Position numbers and translations under genes: made by a program. The notes below the pieces were generated by a model. That model searched no databases. It worked only from the letters and a program-made list of their open reading frames with translations, and was not told where the DNA came from. DNA of 64,000 bases, taken from assembly GCF_014145455.1 (NCBI RefSeq), contig NZ_JACIVB010000054.1, positions 124,001-188,000 on the forward strand, read 5' to 3'. Positions 44,748-53,220 of the stretch are shown in pieces. Source of the DNA: Limosilactobacillus rudii. Its GTDB lineage: Bacteria; Bacillota; Bacilli; Lactobacillales; Lactobacillaceae. Position 1 is the first letter of the stretch. Every line of letters starts with the position of its first letter.

Positions 44748-45728
44748 ATGGGGTTAATCAATTTGAAGGTTAAAGATAAAAAGAAAAGTTGGCATCCTTG
44801 GCGATGGCTAACAGGCGTTGTAGCAGTATTAGTTATTGCAATTTTTGCAGCAAGTTGTTACTTTTTCTCTGTCGCAATGGTGCCGGGGCATAAAAACTTT
44901 ATTAATAATTCGACAAAAATAACGAAGAGCGATCCGCTTTACGATCAAAAAATGTGGTTTAAGCGGGCTAAAAAGCAGCAGTGGACGATGCAATCAGCAA
45001 CTGATAATTACCGATTAGTCGCTGATTATATTCCTGCTGCCCATTCCACAACTAAAAATGTCGTAATTGCTCATGGCTTTATGGGAAATAAGGAAAAGAT
45101 GGGCGAGTATGCAGCTCTTTTTCACCAAATGGGTTATAATGTTTTAATGCCGGATGCGCGAGCTCATGGTCAAAGCCAAGGAAAATATATTGGCTACGGC
45201 TGGCCTGAGCGTTACGATATTCGAAAATGGACTAATAAATTGATTCAGCATAATGGGAAAGATAGTCAGATTGTTATTTTTGGTGTAAGTATGGGTGGTG
45301 CTACTACCATGATGACAAGCGGAATTAAGCTCCCTTCACAAGTAAAAGCATTTGTCGAAGATTGCGGATATACGAGTCTTAATGATGAACTAAATTATGA
45401 GGCTGGTAATTTATATCACATTCCAAAATTCTTGCGCGTACCGTTGATTAGTACAATGAGTCTAATTAACCGTGTTCAAAATGGCTTTTTTATTCGAAAT
45501 GCGAGTTCAATTGATATGTTGCAGCATAATCATCGGCCAATGTTATTTATCCACGGCGCTAATGATAATTTTGTGCCGACAAAGATGGTTTATCGCAACT
45601 ACCAAGCAACTAACGGAAAAAAAGAATTGTGGGTAGTTCCAGGAGCTGCACATGCGAAATCTTACGCAACTCATCCTGTTCAATATCAGCGACATTTGGC
45701 AAATTTCCTAAATCAGTATATTAAATAA
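44748..45728 (+). CDS. Membrane-anchored alpha/beta hydrolase
   Basis: A hydrolase of about 326 residues with one N-terminal membrane anchor (LTGVVAVLVIAIFAASCYFFSV) after a basic KDKKKSWHPW segment, so the catalytic domain faces outside. Core: AHGFMGNKEKMGEYAALF, nucleophile elbow GVSMGG, HGANDNFVP and the late GAAHAKSY giving Ser, Asp and His. It resembles the YqkD/lipase-like family. The frame is open from 44679, but the region there carries promoter-like TGCTACACT and no ribosome binding site; ATG 44748 or TTG 44763 is more likely the start. Confidence 0.8.
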   Translation: MGLINLKVKDKKKSWHPWRWLTGVVAVLVIAIFAASCYFFSVAMVPGHKNFINNSTKITKSDPLYDQKMWFKRAKKQQWTMQSATDNYRLVADYIPAAHSTTKNVVIAHGFMGNKEKMGEYAALFHQMGYNVLMPDARAHGQSQGKYIGYGWPERYDIRKWTNKLIQHNGKDSQIVIFGVSMGGATTMMTSGIKLPSQVKAFVEDCGYTSLNDELNYEAGNLYHIPKFLRVPLISTMSLINRVQNGFFIRNASSIDMLQHNHRPMLFIHGANDNFVPTKMVYRNYQATNGKKELWVVPGAAHAKSYATHPVQYQRHLANFLNQYIK

Positions 45729-45742
45729 TTGGAGGAAAAAGA

Positions 45743-46099
45743 ATGCTTGCAATTGTCGTTACAATGTTTGTTGCAATTGAACATATCGGAATTATGGTAC
45801 TTGAGATTTTTGGTACACCAGCCCAACAAGCAAAAGCATTTGACTTACCGCTTAAATTTACAGAACAACATGAGGCGCGAGTGTCGTTTGCTAACCAGGG
45901 AATTTATAATGGTGCTTTAGGTGTGTCATTAATCGCCGGGTGGATTTTATTTAGTGGCGCAACGCTAATATTAGTATGGCAATTGTTGCTTGTTTTCATT
46001 ATGGTAGTTGCTCTATTTGGCGCATTGACGGCAACAAAGAAGATTATCTTCATTCAATTTTTGCCGGCATTAATTGCGTTCTTACTAACAATTTTTTAA
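45743..46099 (+). CDS. DUF1304 family membrane protein
   Basis: A 118-residue protein with four hydrophobic segments: LAIVVTMFVAIEHIGIMVLEIF, then the conserved FANQGIYNGALGVSLIAGW, VWQLLLVFIMVVALFGALTA and FIQFLPALIAFLLTIF. DUF1304 proteins are small membrane proteins of unknown function. ATTGGAGGAAAAA precedes ATG 45743, 14 bases after the hydrolase gene, so the two are co-transcribed. Confidence 0.85.
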   Translation: MLAIVVTMFVAIEHIGIMVLEIFGTPAQQAKAFDLPLKFTEQHEARVSFANQGIYNGALGVSLIAGWILFSGATLILVWQLLLVFIMVVALFGALTATKKIIFIQFLPALIAFLLTIF

Positions 46100-46103
46100 T
46101 TAA

Positions 46104-46160
46104 AAAAGACATCTCTAACCAGGGAGCCATTTAGGTACCCCGGATTAGAGGTGTCTTTTT
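46104..46160. terminator. Bidirectional terminator
   Basis: AAAAAAGACATCTCTAA pairs with TTAGAGGTGTCTTTTT with a GGG/CCC inner stem, between convergent genes. Confidence 0.8.
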
Positions 46161-48126
46161 AGTCTAATGATTGAGCAAAAACTAACTCATCCGTCGAAAT
46201 CTGTTCGTTTAAGGCATTTGCCAACTCTTGTGAGAATTGGTTGTCTGATAGTTGCATTTGAACATAACTGTGTTCTAATTGAAATGCTTCGATAAATAGT
46301 GAAGTGGCTAAATCAGTGTCCAGTGATACTTCATGAGAAAACATTCGCTTCCGTTGGAAATAAGATCGCCTAACCATTGCAACTTCATTCGCATTTTGCG
46401 GCGTTTCAACTGAATGGAGAAATTTATCAATATCCCGATTAATAATCGTCAGAATACTTGCGAGATGAGTACGCTGGCCTTCAGTTAATTGGAAATGTGC
46501 TGGCGGGTTATCGTGATCATGCCTTCTTTTGTTCAAAAGACGTTGGCGCATAAAACGCCATTTAATCCGATGCCATAGTATTACCCAGAATTCAAGAAAA
46601 CCGTGTTTATTCATCCGGAAAGCCGAGCGTGTAACAAAACCGACCAAGATTTTTGCTTCACGGTTGGAAATTTTATCTTCCTCGTTAAGCCGGTCAAGCG
46701 TTGCTAACTCAACTTGCTGTGCTTTGTGCATTAATTGCGTATAGACATTACGGTTGAATTCATGATACTGAGTCATTTGACTGCTTAGTTGGTCGATAAC
46801 AAGTGCTTTTTCTGGTGAGTATTTTTTAGATGAGCGCAATTCATTAATCGCATACTGGACTGTCTTGACCAGTTCTTTTTGAAATTCAGTTTTAGAGTAG
46901 CTTTTTGCTTTTGGCGGTAGTAAAAGCGGATAGCCAATAGCACCAACAGCAATACTAATAAGAATAACGATTGCTGCAATTAAGATCATGGAATTACGAA
47001 AATTAAATTGCCGGTTATTAATTAATACTGGCAAAGAGAATGCTAATGCTAATGTAATCGTTCCGTGGATACCACCAAGGGCCATTAGTAAGCTATCCCG
47101 AGTAATATTAGATGAATGAATATTTACTAATTTGAATCGAACCCATAAAAAACGTAAGACAGTGGTTATTAGGTAAATAACGAAGGCAAGGGCAACAATT
47201 GTGCCGAGATTTTGCCATGAAGTCCGGCCTAAAACTTGTGGCAATAATACTCCTAATAAAACAAAGACTAATCCATTTAGCGCGTCGCTGATAATTGTCC
47301 AAATAGTAGTTGTAGCCATTTGAACCTTTGTTGAAGTAAGGCGCATCCGATCATAAAGAATACTATGGATGACTCCGGCAGCCACAACAGCTAAGATTCC
47401 AGAAAAATGAAATTCTTCGGCAAGCCAATAGATAACAATCGGTGTCATAACATTGATTGGGATAACAATTGAACCAATATCAACATGTTTTCGCATTAAG
47501 CTGATTCTTAAACTAATTAATAAGCTTCCTAGAATTGCCCCAAAAATGATACCACCGAAAAAGACATAGACGAAAATCCAAATTCCGTGACCTAGTGAAA
47601 ATTGTCCTGATTTATATGTTTCAAGTGCTAAATCTAAAAGGACAATTCCTGATGCATCATTGAAAAGTGATTCATACTCGAGCGCACCATTGACGTTTTC
47701 CGGAACCTTCATATTAGTCGTAATTGACTTAACTGCAACTGCATCAGTAGGAGTTACGATTGCAGCTAGCATAAAGGCGAGAGCAAGAGGAAAGGTTTTA
47801 GGAAGGGCAGCGTGAAGAAAACCACCCGTAATTAAAACAGTTACTAAAGCGAGCGCTACGGTCATGGATAGAATTGATTTGTAATTACTGGATAAGTAAC
47901 GAAAAGATTGGTTTTGTCCATCGTTAAACATTAATGGTGCGATAATAACCATCATGAATAATTCTGGATGCATCGTAAAGTTTGTCGCTTCTGTTGGTAA
48001 TGATGCTAAAAGAATTCCGGCAATAATTTGATAAATTGATAGTGGAATTTTAGGATAAACTAAGTGGACGACGTTGGCAGTCACCACGGCGGTTAAAAGC
48101 AGGATTGTACCTAAAATCATCCCCAT
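46159..48126 (-). CDS. Na+/H+ antiporter, CPA1 family (NhaP/NhaK-like)
   Basis: A 655-residue protein with about twelve N-terminal membrane helices to residue 400 and a 250-residue charged cytoplasmic tail. The ion-binding helix is represented by NGALEYESLFNDASGIVLLDLAL (ND pair), preceded by AIVTPTDAVAVKSI. It would expel Na+ or other monovalent cations in exchange for protons, aiding pH and salt tolerance. GCGAGGTG precedes the ATG. Upstream lies a hairpin plus terminator leader (48154-48266), suggesting attenuation. Confidence 0.9.
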   Translation of the reverse strand: MGMILGTILLLTAVVTANVVHLVYPKIPLSIYQIIAGILLASLPTEATNFTMHPELFMMVIIAPLMFNDGQNQSFRYLSSNYKSILSMTVALALVTVLITGGFLHAALPKTFPLALAFMLAAIVTPTDAVAVKSITTNMKVPENVNGALEYESLFNDASGIVLLDLALETYKSGQFSLGHGIWIFVYVFFGGIIFGAILGSLLISLRISLMRKHVDIGSIVIPINVMTPIVIYWLAEEFHFSGILAVVAAGVIHSILYDRMRLTSTKVQMATTTIWTIISDALNGLVFVLLGVLLPQVLGRTSWQNLGTIVALAFVIYLITTVLRFLWVRFKLVNIHSSNITRDSLLMALGGIHGTITLALAFSLPVLINNRQFNFRNSMILIAAIVILISIAVGAIGYPLLLPPKAKSYSKTEFQKELVKTVQYAINELRSSKKYSPEKALVIDQLSSQMTQYHEFNRNVYTQLMHKAQQVELATLDRLNEEDKISNREAKILVGFVTRSAFRMNKHGFLEFWVILWHRIKWRFMRQRLLNKRRHDHDNPPAHFQLTEGQRTHLASILTIINRDIDKFLHSVETPQNANEVAMVRRSYFQRKRMFSHEVSLDTDLATSLFIEAFQLEHSYVQMQLSDNQFSQELANALNEQISTDELVFAQSLD

Positions 48127-48153
48127 TAAATAATCACCTCGCTTGAAATTTTA

Positions 48154-48266
48154 CAAAAAAAGAGTGGGCGAAAACTATTTTGCTAGTTTATCATCCCACT
48201 CTCGTTAGGATAGCCAGATTGGTAAAGGGGTGAGCTTACCAACCCGTTGGCTACAATGCTATAACA
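48154..48266 (-). promoter_or_regulatory. Leader RNA with aptamer-like hairpin and intrinsic terminator upstream of the Na+/H+ antiporter
   Basis: On the minus strand an extended -10 (TGTTATAGC, 48258-48266) starts RNA near 48251. It then forms a two-part hairpin (TAGCCA/TGGCTA outer, TTGGTAA/TTTACCAA inner, 48211-48253) and a terminator (AGAGTGGG/CCCACTCT, 48161-48202) with a U-run, 35 bases before the antiporter start. The class of element is not recognised. Confidence 0.5.
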
Positions 48267-48321
48267 TGAAAAAGCCTAAGGGAGCCAGTCTAGTACTGAC
48301 CTTTGAAATATACTGTTAAAT

Positions 48322-48663
48322 TTATTCTCTTCCAATGAGCATCTTAACAGCCATTGCGATATTGTAAATGAATAGTAAAAGGGCTAATAAAAGAGCAAAT
48401 GTTAATAAGATACCGAATAATGCACCACCATGAAAATTAGCGGGATTAAACGAAAATACACTAAAGATTAAGATTGCCGCAATTACGTATAAAAGAGGGA
48501 AAATTTGACTCCAAAAAGCGTAACGGGCGTTCTTAACGATATTTGGCCGGTCGCTACTTTTAGCTATAATCCAGACGATTAAAGGGAAAATAACCGGTAA
48601 GAAAATGATACTTAGGTATGATAAAGCATTAACAATCCGGTCGGTTAAGTTATTATCGTTCAA
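48322..48663 (-). CDS. DUF4870 family membrane protein
   Basis: About 113 residues with three hydrophobic segments: IVNALSYLSIIFLPVIFPLIVWII, the conserved NIVKNARYAFWSQIFPLLYVIAAILIF and LLTFALLLALLLFIYNIAMAVKML. The start is taken as TTG 48663 since GAAAGGA lies eight bases upstream; the frame is open to 48717. It follows the ykoEDC genes on the same strand but probably has no direct role in thiamine transport. Confidence 0.8.
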   Translation of the reverse strand: MNDNNLTDRIVNALSYLSIIFLPVIFPLIVWIIAKSSDRPNIVKNARYAFWSQIFPLLYVIAAILIFSVFSFNPANFHGGALFGILLTFALLLALLLFIYNIAMAVKMLIGRE

Positions 48664-48703
48664 TATATCAGTCCTTTCTTTTTGTCTATTATCGCATGTT
48701 CCA

Positions 48704-49357
48704 TTAGGGGAGTGCAATTATAATTATTTGAATAACAACAATTAACGTGATTGTAATTAGCCAGTCATAAACGGTAAGGGGAATATTGATAGTACTAGTC
48801 CGTGCTTGTCCTTCAACAAAACCGTGGGATTCCATGGCTTGCGCTAATTGATCTGACCATTGAAGGGCAACTAAAATGGCCTTGAAGTATAAGGTTGGCG
48901 ACCACCAATGGAGAACGACACCGCGCATCTGACCAGCCGCACGAATTGTTATGACTGCTTGCTTCATTTTGGTCATTAAATTAAGGGCTGCTAGGACGCC
49001 GTAAGCGTATTTGCTAGGAAGGTGACAATTTTGCTCCAGTGATCTTGCCAATGCTAGCGGATTAGTGGTGAAGGTGAAGACTGTTCCAAGACTAACATAC
49101 ATATATAACCGACTGAACAAAACCAAGCCATAAAATAAACTATGGCTGGGGCTGAATAGGACGATGGTGATAAAAATCGCTATTGCCGGAAAAAGCGGAA
49201 CAAGAACTAGCCAGCAAAATTGCTGCCAGCGAAATCCAGCGTGAATTAATAGGATTAAACATCCAATGATTATAATGATATTTGCCCACAGTTTGCTGGT
49301 AAAGGTTAATTCGAGGGAAATAAATAAAACCGTGAATAATTTTAAACTAGGATTCAT
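48704..49357 (-). CDS. ykoC: ECF transporter T component (YkoC-like)
   Basis: A 217-residue membrane coupling protein of an energy-coupling factor transporter. About five hydrophobic segments, then the coupling helices with the AAGQMRGV motif near residue 140, which contacts the ATPases. It overlaps the ATPase gene by four bases. Together with the fused ATPase and S component, under the TPP riboswitch, it forms a thiamine-precursor (HMP) importer. Confidence 0.88.
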   Translation of the reverse strand: MNPSLKLFTVLFISLELTFTSKLWANIIIIIGCLILLIHAGFRWQQFCWLVLVPLFPAIAIFITIVLFSPSHSLFYGLVLFSRLYMYVSLGTVFTFTTNPLALARSLEQNCHLPSKYAYGVLAALNLMTKMKQAVITIRAAGQMRGVVLHWWSPTLYFKAILVALQWSDQLAQAMESHGFVEGQARTSTINIPLTVYDWLITITLIVVIQIIIIALP

Positions 49358-50727
49358 GAATTACCTCCGCAATATTTAAGCTGCTGATGATTAAATTCCA
49401 AGTGATAGTCAATGAAGCCATCCAGACCGTTTAATTGGTGACTGACAATTAAGAGTGTTTGTGGGTATTTTTCACGGCTAGCAGTAATTAGGTTTAGGAC
49501 CTTTTTAAGTGATTCCTTATCCAATCCGGTAAAGGGCTCATCGAATAATAGTACTTCTTGTCCCATCATTAACATTAGCAATATCTGGAGTTTCTTTTTT
49601 TGCCCACCGCTAAGCGAATAGATTACTTGCTCTTCACGTCCTGCCAAGCCGAGTTCACTTAAAGAGCGTTGAACCTGTTGGCTAGTAAAATAGGAGTTTT
49701 GTCCGTTTTTAAGACTAAGATTTAACTCCTCACCAACGGTAACATTCAAAAATTGATCATTAGCATGTTGGAAAATTAACCCAAGCCGCTGATAATATTT
49801 CCCGGGTGATATTTTTTGAATGTTTTGGGAATCGAACGTTATGGTTCCTTGATATTTAACTAATTTAGCAATTGCTTTTAGGAGGGTTGATTTACCAATA
49901 CCATTAGGACCGGTTAGAAGTGTAGTTTTATTTTTTATGAGAGAGAATGTAGCTGGTGTTAGTAATGTTTTATTTCCTCGTTTAATTGATAGGTTAGCGG
50001 CACTAATAATCGGTGATGCTTTTACTGGTGGGAGGGACGCTTTAATATATTGACGGTCATCTTGTAAAAGTCCGTGCTTTTGGTTATTTAATAGCTTTAT
50101 GAGTTTGCCGTCTCGTAATTGCCAGACGAAAGGATTGAGCCTTTGATAGCCGTGAAAATCGTGGTCAGTAATGATTATGGTAGTGCGATAATCATGGTTG
50201 ATTTTCAATAATTGGGCAAGTAGTAATTGGCGGTTTTCTTCATCAACGTTGGCAAAGGGTTCATCTAATAAGAGAATTGATGGTCGCATTGCCATTACGA
50301 CCGATAACGCCACTCGCTGTTGCTGCCCTCCAGATAGTGTTGAAATTGACTGGTTGGCTAATGCTTCGACTTTACCAAAACGCAATGCGCTTATGACACG
50401 TGAATTAATCTTGGCAGTAGGAACCTGGCAGTTCTCAAGAGTAAATTCGAGTTCATGACGGGGCGTATCGAGGGCAAATTGCATGGCCGGATCTTGAAAT
50501 AACATGCCAATTTGTCCCGCGGTGGAAACTGATACTGTTCCGGTGGTTATTTCTCCGCCATATTTTGGTAGTAGACCGGCAATTAATTTTAGGAGGGTTG
50601 ATTTACCGCTTCCCGAGATCCCGGTTAGAAGGTGGATTTCTCCGGCCTTAAATGTTGCGTTAACATGCCGTAAAATTAGTTGTTTATCGAATACAAATGA
50701 AAGATCATCAAATAATATTTTTTCCAT
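49354..50727 (-). CDS. ykoD: ECF transporter fused double ATPase (YkoD-like)
   Basis: A 457-residue protein holding two ABC ATPase domains in one chain. Domain 1: Walker A GISGSGKSTLLKL near residue 37, signature LSGGQQQRVALS, Walker B ILLLDEPFANVD. Domain 2: GPNGIGKSTLLKAI near residue 275, LSGGQKKKLQIL and VLLFDEPFTGLD. Fusion of the two ECF ATPases is the YkoD arrangement. It starts five bases after the S component gene and overlaps the T component gene. Confidence 0.92.
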   Translation of the reverse strand: MEKILFDDLSFVFDKQLILRHVNATFKAGEIHLLTGISGSGKSTLLKLIAGLLPKYGGEITTGTVSVSTAGQIGMLFQDPAMQFALDTPRHELEFTLENCQVPTAKINSRVISALRFGKVEALANQSISTLSGGQQQRVALSVVMAMRPSILLLDEPFANVDEENRQLLLAQLLKINHDYRTTIIITDHDFHGYQRLNPFVWQLRDGKLIKLLNNQKHGLLQDDRQYIKASLPPVKASPIISAANLSIKRGNKTLLTPATFSLIKNKTTLLTGPNGIGKSTLLKAIAKLVKYQGTITFDSQNIQKISPGKYYQRLGLIFQHANDQFLNVTVGEELNLSLKNGQNSYFTSQQVQRSLSELGLAGREEQVIYSLSGGQKKKLQILLMLMMGQEVLLFDEPFTGLDKESLKKVLNLITASREKYPQTLLIVSHQLNGLDGFIDYHLEFNHQQLKYCGGNS

Positions 50728-50731
50728 AGGC

Positions 50732-51292
50732 TTATCTCTTAATTAAGTGGGCACGTTGGAGCATATTGACAATTAACCTGACAATGATGCCTGAAAAAAC
50801 AAATATTGAAATAAATCTGGCGATCAGCATGATTATTAGCATTTGCCCACTAAAATGACTGTAACCATTTCTGAACCAGTCCCAACCAAAGGTAACAATG
50901 GTTAGGGTAAGGGATGAGATTAGTAAGGTAAGCCAGTTATAAATCTTATAGAGTGTAAACGTAAAGCCAAGTTCAGCCCCGATGCCTTGAACAGCCCCGG
51001 AAATGAGGTTAACGGCGCCCCATTGGTCTCCAAGAAGCATTTCAACAACTGCCCCGAAGAATTCACCAAGGAAAGCCGCCCCAGGCATCCGAAGAAGAAA
51101 TCCGGCAAGGGGGCCGGCCATGCACCAAATTCCCATGGTGAGGTCATTTGCCATCGGACCATACCCAATAGGGGTCAGCAAAATCGTTAGTCCATTGTAG
51201 ATAAATCCGGCCGCAAAATAAATAATTCCAAAGATAATTCCAATTAAGGCGAGCAGGATAATGTCGCGTAAGTGTAGTTGATGTTTAGCCAT
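50732..51292 (-). CDS. ykoE: ECF transporter substrate-binding S component YkoE (thiamine precursor)
   Basis: A 186-residue membrane protein with about six hydrophobic segments. It opens LHLRDIILLALIGIIFGIIYF and has the YkoE-type MANDLTMGIWCMAGPLAGFLLRMPGAAFLGEFFGA segment near residues 47-80. The TPP riboswitch directly upstream supports hydroxymethylpyrimidine or thiamine as substrate. AAGGAG precedes the ATG. It is the first gene of ykoEDC. Confidence 0.92.
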   Translation of the reverse strand: MAKHQLHLRDIILLALIGIIFGIIYFAAGFIYNGLTILLTPIGYGPMANDLTMGIWCMAGPLAGFLLRMPGAAFLGEFFGAVVEMLLGDQWGAVNLISGAVQGIGAELGFTFTLYKIYNWLTLLISSLTLTIVTFGWDWFRNGYSHFSGQMLIIMLIARFISIFVFSGIIVRLIVNMLQRAHLIKR

Positions 51293-51322
51293 AATAAAAC
51301 TCCTTAATTACTATAAGGGCAA

Positions 51323-51356
51323 AAAAACTCCATGACAAAACATCATGGAGTCAAAA
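51323..51356 (-). terminator. Intrinsic terminator of the TPP riboswitch
   Basis: GACTCCATGATG / CATCATGGAGTC type stem (minus strand ACTCCATGATGTTTTGTCATGGAGT) followed by T7, between the aptamer and ykoE. Confidence 0.85.
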
Positions 51357-51376
51357 GTTTAATTAAGTTAATATCA

Positions 51377-51452
51377 CTGAATCTCCCTTCGCTGGTATTA
51401 ACCAGAGCAGGTTCAATGGGTATTATCTCAGCCAAATGGCACCCCAGATAGT
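51377..51452 (-). promoter_or_regulatory. TPP (THI element) riboswitch
   Basis: The minus strand carries the conserved aptamer blocks GGGGTGCC, GGCTGAGATAATACCC, TTGAACCTG, and after a small P3-P5 stem CAGCGAAGGGA. With thiamine diphosphate bound, the terminator at 51323-51356 should form and stop ykoEDC transcription. A promoter, TTGCAT (51490-51495) and TATCAT (51467-51472) with 17-bp spacing, lies upstream. Confidence 0.95.
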
Positions 51453-51542
51453 TATTTTCACCAATTATGATAGCGAATATTATTTGAAAATGCAACTACG
51501 GTCGAAAAGTACTATTCAAATATCCGTGTGAGGTTTATTAAA

Positions 51543-51827
51543 TTGAAAAATAATTGTGGACTAAAAATAATGCTAGGTATGTTTACTTTACTAATCTTTA
51601 TATTCCTTGGGTTTAATCAATCAATTCAAGCTAACGATGCACATACTTATAAAAACAAGATTACTGACATTATGAATAGTGACGGTAACAATGGGGAAAA
51701 TGAGTACTATCATATAAGATTTAACAAGACAGCTTCTAGTCTACTTATAAATATAAAATTACCAAGTAGGGAAGAAATTTATAATAACGATTTTTACTCA
51801 AATCAAAGAACAAGCAGCAACAATTGA
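51543..51827 (+). CDS. Hypothetical secreted protein, probably truncated by recombination
   Basis: About 94 residues from TTG 51543, preceded by GAGG at nine bases. An N-terminal signal peptide is clear (LKIMLGMFTLLIFIFLGFNQSIQA). The mature part (HTYKNKITDIMNSDGN, then FNKTASSLLINIKLPS) resembles nothing I recognise. The last dozen codons read the DUF536-like segment out of frame, so the true C-terminus has been lost at a junction near 51790. Confidence 0.45.
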   Translation: MKNNCGLKIMLGMFTLLIFIFLGFNQSIQANDAHTYKNKITDIMNSDGNNGENEYYHIRFNKTASSLLINIKLPSREEIYNNDFYSNQRTSSNN

Positions 51828-51966
51828 ATTACTTAAACAACAATTAACCATTAAAGATGAACAAATTGCCACAGCTAATAGGTTAGCTGATCAAGCTCAG
51901 CAATTAGATTTAACTACACATAGCCAAGCTCAACTACCTCAAAAGTCACTTAAAAAAGTACGGTAA
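51796..51966 (+). pseudogene. 3' remnant of a DUF536-type plasmid gene
   Basis: A frame without a start encodes TQIKEQAATIELLKQQL, then IKDEQIATANRLADQAQQL and stops at 51964. Repeated charged coiled-coil and the NRLADQAQQL segment are characteristic of DUF536 proteins found next to rep genes on lactobacillus plasmids. Only the C-terminal 56 residues remain, joined directly to a headless dehydrogenase. Confidence 0.65.
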
Positions 51967-52927
51967 CTATCATATTCAAATTGAAGAAGTTGCTAAGCCT
52001 AAAATTAAAAACAATCAAGTTCTAGTTAGAGTTTATTATTCTGGTTTAAATCCCTTGGATAGTCGAACAGCAACTGATCCCTCAGTTAGATTTTTGCTCA
52101 ATTATCATCTTCCCCATATCCTAGGAAATGATTTTGCTGGTGAAATAGTTGCTACAAATCCAAATTCAAAATTTAAAAAAGGTCAACGCGTATTTGGTTT
52201 AGTAAATTATCAAAATATCGGCACATTTGCTGAGTTTATTGCAGTGGACGAGAAAGACATTGCATTAATTCCTGACAACATTTCATATCAGGAAGCAGCA
52301 ATTACTCCTCTTGTATCTTTAACTGCCTACCAGGCTCTGCATGATCTCATGAAATTAAAGAAAGGTCAAAAAATCTTCATTGAGGCAGGAGCTGGTGGTG
52401 TCGGTTCCGTTGCAATCATTCTTGCCAAACGATTTGGCGCATATGTAGCTACTACCGCAGGAAATGGAAGTGAATTTGTAAAGAAACTCGGTGCTGATAA
52501 AATTATTGACTATCACAAAGAAGATTTTTCCACTTTATTACATAACTATGATGCTGCCCTAATTTCAAAAAAAGAAGATTTAGAAAAAGCATTCAAAATA
52601 TTACGCCCCAATGGAAATTTAGTAACTTTGAATGGTATCCCTACTCAAAAAACCATCGATCAATTAAAGATTACGGGAATTAAAAAATTTCTTCTTAATA
52701 TAGCTGCTTTCAGAGAAAAACATTTAGCTAAGAAAACACATGTTAACTTCAACTTCCTTTTTGTCCAAGCCAATGGACAAGAATTATCTAAAATTGCAAC
52801 ATTATTAGAAAAACAAGAGCTGAAAATTAATATAGCAAAAATTTATTCACTTGATAACCTTGTAACAGCAATGAAAGACTTAGATCAGCATAATACTCAT
52901 GGTAAAATTGTAATACAGATTAACTAG
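51953..52927 (+). pseudogene. Zinc-type alcohol dehydrogenase / quinone oxidoreductase, 5'-truncated
   Basis: The frame opens directly in the DUF536 tail. From KKYGNYHIQIEEVAKP it follows a medium-chain reductase to the end (VIQIN), with GLNPLDSRT, HILGNDFAGEIVA and the cofactor motif EAGAGGVGSVAIILAKRFGA. Only about the first seven residues and the start codon are missing. TTG 52055 could start a shortened form that lacks the first beta strands. It resembles the intact enzyme at 42289. Whether any product is active is unclear. Confidence 0.7.
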
Positions 52928-52962
52928 GGTCTATTTTTAATAAATCCCCCTAAGCAATGCCG

Positions 52963-53008
52963 AAAAATAACCCCCTAGCTAGACGGTCAGCCTAGTTTGG
53001 GGTTATTC
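52963..53008 (+). terminator. Terminator, copy 1 of a 35-bp duplication
   Basis: AATAACCCC and GGGGTTATT form the stem, with CTAG/CTAG inside and a T-run after. The first 35 bases are identical to 54477-54511. Confidence 0.75.
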
Positions 53009-53071
53009 TTTTCAATATTATAAATTATCATTCCTATTTTAGAAGCCAAAGCATCACATACTTTTATTTTA

Positions 53072-53204
53072 TATTCAAGACAAAATATGGTTTCTTCCTT
53101 TTTTGTTCTATATGTAAAACAAAAATATTATTTTTAGATTTTTATTAGATATGCAGAACGAAATCGATAAAAATGATATAATTTTTTGTATACAAAACAA
53201 AAAC
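53072..53204. repeat. Four operator-like motifs with exact 39-nt spacing
   Basis: TATTCAAGACAAAATA, TATGTAAAACAAAAAT, TATGCAGAACGAAATC and TATACAAAACAAAAAC start at 53072, 53111, 53150 and 53189. Motifs 2 and 4 sit in palindromes (TTTTGTATACAAAA at 53184-53197 is perfect). Motif 3 covers the -35 region and motif 4 the transcription start. Confidence 0.65.
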
Positions 53205-53220
53205 CAATGGAGGATTACTC

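Larger units (their letters stand above)
52928..53220. promoter_or_regulatory. Intergenic region: duplicated terminator and 39-nt-spaced motifs before the ATPase gene
   Basis: Contains a terminator that is one copy of a 35-bp duplicated sequence (52963-52997) and four related motifs at 53072, 53111, 53150 and 53189. An extended -10 (TGATATAAT, 53174-53182) lies between motifs 3 and 4. Confidence 0.55.
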
